A stretch of 10,232 nucleotides of DNA from Bacillota bacterium. Its GTDB lineage: Bacteria; Bacillota; UBA4882; UBA10575. Each line of letters starts with the position of its first letter. The first letter of the stretch is position 1. The notes beneath the pieces are model-generated. The model was not told the origin of the DNA. It searched no databases and worked only from the letters and a program-made list of their open reading frames with translations. Of the stretch, positions 5,798 to 10,232 are shown one piece after another. The position numbers and the translations under genes were made by a program. The stretch lies in contig JAAYMP010000101.1 in the NCBI GenBank assembly GCA_012521315.1, forward strand, positions 1-10,232, in the 5' to 3' direction.

Positions 5798-7471
5798 ATG
5801 GAAAGGGCTGATCTGGTCATCGGCATTGATTTTGGTACCGACTCGGTCCGGGCGGTGGTGGTAAATGCCGCTGACGGGCGGGAGGAAGCAACTGACGTCT
5901 GCGACTACCCCCGCTGGAAGCAGGGGCTCTATTGCGATCCGGCGGTGAACCAATTCCGCCACCACCCGCTGGACTATATTGAAAGCATGGAGGCAGCGGT
6001 CAAAGGGGCCCTGGCCAAATTACCCCCTGGCACCGGTGAAAGGGTGGCCGGGATCGGGGTTGATACCACCGGTTCAACACCGTGTGCCGTCGACCGGGAG
6101 GGAAGGCCTTTAGCCCTGAAAGAGGAGTTTGCCACGAACCCCAATGCCATGTTCGTTTTGTGGAAGGACCACACCGCGGTCCGGGAGACGGAAGAGATCA
6201 ATTATTATGCCCGGAATTGGGGCGGAAGAGATTTCACTTGTTACGAGGGGGGAATATACTCCTCCGAATGGTTTTGGGCGAAGATCATGCATGTTTACCG
6301 CCATGACCCGCAGGTGCAAAGAGCGGCCTATTCCTGGCTTGAACTATGCGACTGGATCCCTGCCCTGCTAACAGGGGCGGAAGACGTCCACGCAATCAAG
6401 CGCAGCCGGTGTGCGGCAGGGCACAAGGCCATGTGGCATCCGGATTGGGGCGGCCTGCCCGATGAAGAGTTTTTGGTCCTGCTGGAACCGGCACTCCGGG
6501 GTTTGCGGGTCCGCCTGTACCAAGAGACATACACCATGGACCAAAAAGCCGGCGGGCTCAGCCAGGAGTGGGCTAGACGTTTGGGGTTACGCCCGGGTAT
6601 AGCAGTGGCTGTCGGCGGTTTTGATGCACACATGGGTGCGGTCGGCGGCGGGATCACCAAAGCAACCCTGGTCAAGATTATGGGGACCTCCACCTGTGAC
6701 ATTATGGTGGCTTCCCCTGAAGAGGTCGGCGGGAAGCTGATTAAAGGGATCTGTGGCCAGGTCGACGGCTCCGTACTCCCGGGGATGATCGGACTGGAGG
6801 CCGGGCAATCGGCCTACGGTGATGTTTATGCCTGGTTCCGGGAGATCCTCTCCTGGCCGCTAAAAACCCTGTTTAAAAAGAATCCCCGTTTGGATGAGAA
6901 AACCAAGGATCTATTAATAGCCGAAGTGAGAGAAAAGATTTTCTCCGCTCTAACCAGGGAAGCTATGGAGCTCGCTGTGGACGAAAATTCATTGCTGGCT
7001 CTGGACTGGCTGAACGGGCGCCGGACCCCCGATGCCGACCAGAGCGTTAAAGGCGCCTTGGCCGGGCTGACTTTAGGGACAACCCCGGCCGGGATCTTCC
7101 GGGCGCTGGTAGAGGCGACGGCTTTCGGCGCCAGAGCCATTGTCGACCGGTTCATTGAGGAGGGTATCGCCATTGAACAGGTGATTGCCATGGGCGGAAT
7201 CGCCAAGAAAAACCCCTTTGTTATGCAGGTCACTGCGGATGTGCTAAAAATGCCGATCAAAGTGGTCCGGTCCGAACAGGCCTGCGCGTTGGGGGCGGCG
7301 ATCTTTGCCGCAGCCGCCGCCGGGCTCTATCCTTCCGTATACGAGGCGCAAGCCCGGATGGCCAGTGACTTCAGTGAGGCCTATATCCCCAACGGGGAAA
7401 AGGCGGAGATCTATGACCGGTTGTATAAAAAATACCTTCTCCTTGGGCGGTTTGTGGAGGACCGGTTTTGA
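5798..7471 (+). CDS. araB: L-ribulokinase
   Basis: A 557-residue FGGY-family kinase, the usual length of AraB, converting L-ribulose and ATP to L-ribulose 5-phosphate in the cytoplasm. The N-terminal phosphate-binding loop reads GIDFGTDSVRA (9-19), the form typical of ribulokinases. Further landmarks are GVDTTGSTPCAVD (87-99), GGFDAHMGAVGGG (273-285) with D276 as probable catalytic base, KIMGTSTCDIM (293-303), CGQVDGSVLPGMIGLEAGQSA (319-339), and the C-terminal MGGIAKKNPFVMQVTADVL (465-483) followed by ACALGAAIFAA. The start ATG has GGAGGGGGG four bases upstream (5786-5794), and only 13 bases separate it from the isomerase stop, so the two share one message. Xylulokinase and glycerokinase are less likely, given the length, the IDFGTDSVR loop and the neighbouring araD. 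Confidence 0.94.
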   Translation: MERADLVIGIDFGTDSVRAVVVNAADGREEATDVCDYPRWKQGLYCDPAVNQFRHHPLDYIESMEAAVKGALAKLPPGTGERVAGIGVDTTGSTPCAVDREGRPLALKEEFATNPNAMFVLWKDHTAVRETEEINYYARNWGGRDFTCYEGGIYSSEWFWAKIMHVYRHDPQVQRAAYSWLELCDWIPALLTGAEDVHAIKRSRCAAGHKAMWHPDWGGLPDEEFLVLLEPALRGLRVRLYQETYTMDQKAGGLSQEWARRLGLRPGIAVAVGGFDAHMGAVGGGITKATLVKIMGTSTCDIMVASPEEVGGKLIKGICGQVDGSVLPGMIGLEAGQSAYGDVYAWFREILSWPLKTLFKKNPRLDEKTKDLLIAEVREKIFSALTREAMELAVDENSLLALDWLNGRRTPDADQSVKGALAGLTLGTTPAGIFRALVEATAFGARAIVDRFIEEGIAIEQVIAMGGIAKKNPFVMQVTADVLKMPIKVVRSEQACALGAAIFAAAAAGLYPSVYEAQARMASDFSEAYIPNGEKAEIYDRLYKKYLLLGRFVEDRF

Positions 7472-7660
7472 AGAGGCGGGGGCGGGTGTGCGCGTGCCGG
7501 CTTTGCATGACCGGCTTCGCGACACCCGTGTGCCCGGCCGGCGGATGGTCTTAGTCGGAGAGAATTGGGAAATTCATGCTATCTGTTGTTGCGCCGGGTC
7601 TCCGGTGCGGAGGCGTCCGGCCCGGCTAGGCGTGCGCGCGTACGAGGAGGGTGGAATCCG
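7472..7660 (+). other. GC-rich, hairpin-forming spacer inside the ara operon
   Basis: This 189-bp gap between araB and araD has no credible gene but strong predicted structure. Hairpin one (7484-7527) pairs GGGTGT with ACACCC, then CGCG with CGCG, then CCGG with CCGG, around the loop CTTTGCATGA. Hairpin two (7593-7626) pairs GCCGGG with CCCGGC and encloses CTCCG-GTG-CGGAG. An alternating purine/pyrimidine tract (7630-7644) runs into the araD ribosome site GAGGAGGGTGG (7644-7654). No T-run follows the hairpins, so they look like message-processing or stability elements, not terminators. Confidence 0.5.
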
Positions 7661-8356
7661 ATGTTGACGGAATTGAAAAAGAGGGTTTTAGCGGCCAACC
7701 TTGAACTGCAAAGGGCTAAATTGGTCATCTGTACCTGGGGAAACGTCAGCGGGATCGACCGGGAGAAGGGTTTGATTGTGATTAAGCCCAGCGGGGTACC
7801 GTATGACGAATTGACCGTAGAAAAAATGGTAGTGGTGGATACCGATGGCAGGGTGGTTGAAGGCGGGCTCAAACCTTCTTCCGATACCCCTACCCACCTG
7901 CAGCTCTACATGCATTTCCCGGAGATCGGCGGGGTGGCACATACCCATTCCCCTTGGGCGACGGCGTGGGCGCAAACGCGCAAAGCTATTCCGTGCTTCG
8001 GTACTACCCATGCGGATTATTGCTACGGCGAGATCCCCTGTACCCGGCAGTTAACAGCCGCCGAGATCAGCGGGGACTATGAAGCCAACACCGGCCGGGT
8101 GATTGTGGAATCCCTGCAAGGCCGGGACTGTATGGATTTTCCGGGAATCCTGGTAGCCAGTCACGCGCCGTTCACTTGGGGAAAAGACCCGGAAGAAACC
8201 GTAGAAAACAGCCTTGTTCTGGAGGAGATCGCGAAGATATCCTTTCTGACCAGGATGATAGACCCAATGGCGCCGGCAATCGGTAAAGAATTGCTGGACC
8301 GGCATTTCCTGCGGAAACACGGTGCGGGGGCGTACTACGGCCAGGGTAAAAAATAA
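7661..8356 (+). CDS. araD: L-ribulose-5-phosphate 4-epimerase
   Basis: A 231-residue class II aldolase/epimerase, the same length as E. coli AraD. It converts L-ribulose 5-phosphate to D-xylulose 5-phosphate, which enters the pentose phosphate pathway. The zinc ligands are visible as H94 and H96 (VAHTHSPW) and H168 (ASHAPF). The phosphate-site region GNVSGID (27-33), SGVPYDEL (44-51) and SSDTPTH (73-79), the residue D119 in THADY and the C-terminal Y225/Y226 agree with the known AraD active site (D120 and Y229 in E. coli). The ATG at 7661 has a strong ribosome site GAGGAGG. A longer in-frame reading from TTG 7565 is rejected because it lacks a ribosome site and adds a low-complexity Arg/Ala-rich leader. 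It is the last gene of the operon, three bases before the terminator stem. Confidence 0.94.
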   Translation: MLTELKKRVLAANLELQRAKLVICTWGNVSGIDREKGLIVIKPSGVPYDELTVEKMVVVDTDGRVVEGGLKPSSDTPTHLQLYMHFPEIGGVAHTHSPWATAWAQTRKAIPCFGTTHADYCYGEIPCTRQLTAAEISGDYEANTGRVIVESLQGRDCMDFPGILVASHAPFTWGKDPEETVENSLVLEEIAKISFLTRMIDPMAPAIGKELLDRHFLRKHGAGAYYGQGKK

Positions 8357-8358
8357 AA

Positions 8359-8384
8359 AAAGCGGGCCGGTCAGGGCCCGCTTT
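8359..8384 (-). terminator. Intrinsic terminator shared by araD and the ABC exporter
   Basis: AAAGCGGGCC (8359-8368) pairs perfectly with GGCCCGCTTT (8375-8384) around a 6-base loop. Read on the minus strand, the stem runs into a long T-rich tail (complement of 8348-8361), ideal for ending the exporter message. Read on the plus strand, the tail is weaker (TTTGCCGTTTCTTT), so it would end the ara operon less efficiently. It lies between two convergent genes. Confidence 0.85.
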
Positions 8385-8418
8385 GCCGTTTCTTTAAGAT
8401 CAGGCTTTATGGCATAGA

Positions 8419-10137
8419 TCAGACCTTATGCCACTTGTAATACAGGCCTTTGCGGGCCATCAACTCTTCGTGGGTGCCGCTTTCGGCGATGACGCCGTCC
8501 TGGAGGTAGATAATCCGGTCGGCCTTTTTTACAGTAGATAAACGGTGGGCGATGACGATAATCGTCCGGTCTTTTACCAGGTTATCAATGGCCTTCTGGA
8601 TCTGGCGTTCCGTCTCCACGTCCACGGAGGCGGTGGCTTCGTCCAGGATGAGGATTGGCGCGTTGCGCAGGATCGCCCGGGCAATGGAGAGCCGTTGCTT
8701 TTGCCCGCCGGAGAGCTTGACCCCGCGTTCACCGATATAACTGTTGTAACCGTCGGGCATGGAGAGGATGAAGTCGTGGGCATAAGCCGCCCGGGCCGCC
8801 GCTTCAATCTCCGCCATGGTGGCGTTCCTGCTACTGTAGGCGATGTTTTCGGCGATCGTCCCGTTAAAGAGGAAGACATCCTGCAGGACGATGCTGATCT
8901 GGTTGCGCAGGGAAAAGAGGGAGACATCCTTTATATCGATATCATCAACCAAGACCCTCCCGGCAGTCGGGTCGTAGAAGCGGGGGATTAGGCTGACCAG
9001 GGTGGATTTGCCGACGCCGGTGGGGCCGACAATCGCCAGCATCTCCCGGGGGTTGACGGTGAAGGAGATATTCTTCAGGACATCCTCACCATCGTTATTA
9101 TAACGGAAAGAAACCCGGTCAAAGGTGATCTTTCCTTCCACCTTCTTTAAATTCACGGGATGTCTCTTTTCTTTCACATCCGGCTCCTCTTCCAAGACCT
9201 CAAAGACCCGTTCCGCACCGGCCAGCGCCTGCTGGAGATCTTCCAGGACCCGGGCGAGGGTACCGATGGGTTGGTAGAAGATCCCCAGGTAAAGCAGGAA
9301 CCCCACCACATCCTCCAGCGGCAGCAGGCCTTTTATGGCCATAACCCCGCCGATACCGACAATAATTACATTACCGAAACTACTGAAGAATTCTATCACC
9401 GGGTGAAAAATGGCGCTCAATTTCAGGGCATGGATGAGAGTGGCGGCATGGTTCTTGGCGCCCGCCAGGATACGGCAATGTTCCCGTTCTTGCTGGTTGA
9501 AGGCTTGGATTTCCTTAATTGCCGAGAGGTTGTCCTGGAGAACGGCGTTGAACTCAGCCAGCCGGCGCTGGGCCCGGCGGAAGTTGGGCAGGACCCTTTT
9601 GGTAAAACCGATACCCGCGATGAACATGAACGGTACGGGCAAAAGAGCGCAAAGGGCCAGGAGCGGATTGAGGAAAAACAGAATGATACTGACTCCGGTG
9701 AAAACCAGCAGGTTGACGATGAGATCAGGAACGGCATGGGCAATCAGGACCTCAAAAGTAGCCGGGTCATTGGCGGTGCGCGACATCAATTCACCGGTTT
9801 GCCGTTGGTGGTAATAACGGAGGGAAAGACCCTGCAGATGGCTGTAGACCCGGGTTCTCATATCGGCCACCAGGTTCCAGGCAGCCAGGTGCGCCAGGTA
9901 GCGGTAGAAGAAGGTAAAAACCGCTCTGGCCAGGTAAGCCACGCCCAGCAGCAATGCCAGGGTTTTTATTACCGAAAGGAGGGCGGGGATTTCTTCAGCG
10001 CCATAGGCGCCGTTGTTGAGGATAGCCACCAATCTACGGATCAACATCGGAGTGACCAGGTTGATACCGGTCACCAAAAGCAGGCTAATCCCGGCAATTA
10101 TTAAGTAGGGTTTCCTGAATAATTCCCAAACCCGCAT
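8419..10137 (-). CDS. ABC exporter half-transporter (membrane domain + ATPase)
   Basis: A 572-residue type IV (MsbA/multidrug-like) ABC exporter with both domains fused; two copies would form the transporter. Six membrane segments are visible at about residues 11-33, 55-78, 135-156, 157-178, 243-268 and 276-296. The ATPase domain has Walker A GPTGVGKST (371-379), Q-loop VLQDVFLF (Q419), signature LSGGQ (475-479), Walker B ILILDE (495-500) with the ATASVD D-loop, and the switch histidine H531 in IAHRLS. I chose ATG 10137 because the protein then begins like its family (MRVWELFRKPYL). The frame stays open to the right edge, and neither this ATG nor the TTG at 10179 (586 residues) has a good ribosome site, so the start is uncertain. 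It converges on araD and shares its terminator. The substrate (lipid, drug or peptide) is unknown. Confidence 0.9.
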   Translation of the reverse strand: MRVWELFRKPYLIIAGISLLLVTGINLVTPMLIRRLVAILNNGAYGAEEIPALLSVIKTLALLLGVAYLARAVFTFFYRYLAHLAAWNLVADMRTRVYSHLQGLSLRYYHQRQTGELMSRTANDPATFEVLIAHAVPDLIVNLLVFTGVSIILFFLNPLLALCALLPVPFMFIAGIGFTKRVLPNFRRAQRRLAEFNAVLQDNLSAIKEIQAFNQQEREHCRILAGAKNHAATLIHALKLSAIFHPVIEFFSSFGNVIIVGIGGVMAIKGLLPLEDVVGFLLYLGIFYQPIGTLARVLEDLQQALAGAERVFEVLEEEPDVKEKRHPVNLKKVEGKITFDRVSFRYNNDGEDVLKNISFTVNPREMLAIVGPTGVGKSTLVSLIPRFYDPTAGRVLVDDIDIKDVSLFSLRNQISIVLQDVFLFNGTIAENIAYSSRNATMAEIEAAARAAYAHDFILSMPDGYNSYIGERGVKLSGGQKQRLSIARAILRNAPILILDEATASVDVETERQIQKAIDNLVKDRTIIVIAHRLSTVKKADRIIYLQDGVIAESGTHEELMARKGLYYKWHKV

Positions 10138-10171
10138 GAATAAAGGAAAAAACTCAAAAAAGTAGCAGGAA

Positions 10172-10215
10172 AAATGCAAGGAAAAGCAGAACTTTGATGC
10201 AAAACCCTTGCATTT
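10172..10215 (-). repeat. 10-bp inverted repeat ahead of the ABC exporter gene
   Basis: AAATGCAAGG (10172-10181) and CCTTGCATTT (10206-10215) are exact inverted copies separated by 24 bases. On the coding (minus) strand TTGCAT occurs twice, 17 bases apart. The element sits about 35 bases ahead of the chosen ATG and covers the alternative TTG start. It may be an operator or leader hairpin. No good promoter is visible around it. Confidence 0.5.
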
Positions 10216-10232
10216 GGAGTGACTGCCATGTA

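Noticed and set aside
7565..7660. Longer araD start at TTG 7565
   Set aside because: No ribosome site; the added residues are Arg/Ala-rich and translate the hairpin spacer. ATG 7661 has GAGGAGG and gives the standard AraD length.
9160..10104. 314-residue plus-strand open frame opposite the exporter
   Set aside because: It is fully antisense to a well-supported ABC exporter, its composition is unlike a folded protein (rich in Gln, His, Asp and Gly), and it has no recognisable domain.
10138..10179. TTG 10179 start for the exporter
   Set aside because: It adds a Phe-rich stretch not typical of the family and has no ribosome site; kept only as an alternative in the gene entry.
1..10232. CRISPR array, insertion sequence, attachment site or origin
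   Set aside because: No regularly spaced repeats, transposase or integrase frame, or terminal repeats with target duplication were seen.

Overview
The window looks like a chromosomal segment of a Firmicute (Bacillota), probably a clostridial or related plant-polysaccharide degrader. This rests on an AraR-type regulator (GntR DNA-binding domain fused to a LacI-like sensor), AraR-like operators with a TTGT-N4-ACAA core, strong AGGAGG-type ribosome sites, and a secreted GH10 xylanase next to arabinose genes. The exact taxon is inference.

Layout. Positions 1-1491 (minus strand) hold an ABC-2 export system: an ATPase and, overlapping it by ATGA, a permease that runs off the left edge. A 421-bp divergent intergenic region (1492-1912) carries a credible promoter for each direction and several short palindromes. 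Positions 1913-8356 (plus strand) hold an arabinose/arabinoxylan locus: araR, a secreted GH10 endo-xylanase, an L-fucose-isomerase-like sugar isomerase, araB (L-ribulokinase) and araD (L-ribulose-5-phosphate 4-epimerase). Behind araD is a strong hairpin terminator, read best from the minus strand. It is shared with a convergent ABC exporter half-transporter gene (8419-10137, minus strand).

How it works together. The xylanase cuts xylan or arabinoxylan outside the cell. Arabinose that enters would be isomerised to L-ribulose, phosphorylated by AraB and epimerised by AraD to D-xylulose 5-phosphate. No canonical AraA (L-arabinose isomerase) is present. The gene in its place belongs to the fucose-isomerase-like family, so a non-homologous or distantly homologous replacement is the most interesting inference here. 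Two copies of an identical 13-base sequence (GTTGTCTGCACAA) lie just upstream of the xylanase and of the isomerase. They match the AraR operator pattern and predict that AraR represses both units. No sugar transporter, arabinofuranosidase or xylose isomerase is visible, so those must lie elsewhere.

Non-coding structure is richer than usual. There is a 189-bp GC-rich, hairpin-forming spacer between araB and araD. Long alternating purine/pyrimidine tracts sit close upstream of the ribosome sites of the xylanase and araD. A 10-bp inverted repeat lies ahead of the exporter gene. I found no CRISPR array, tRNA, rRNA or insertion sequence. Nothing here is clearly a wholly new system.
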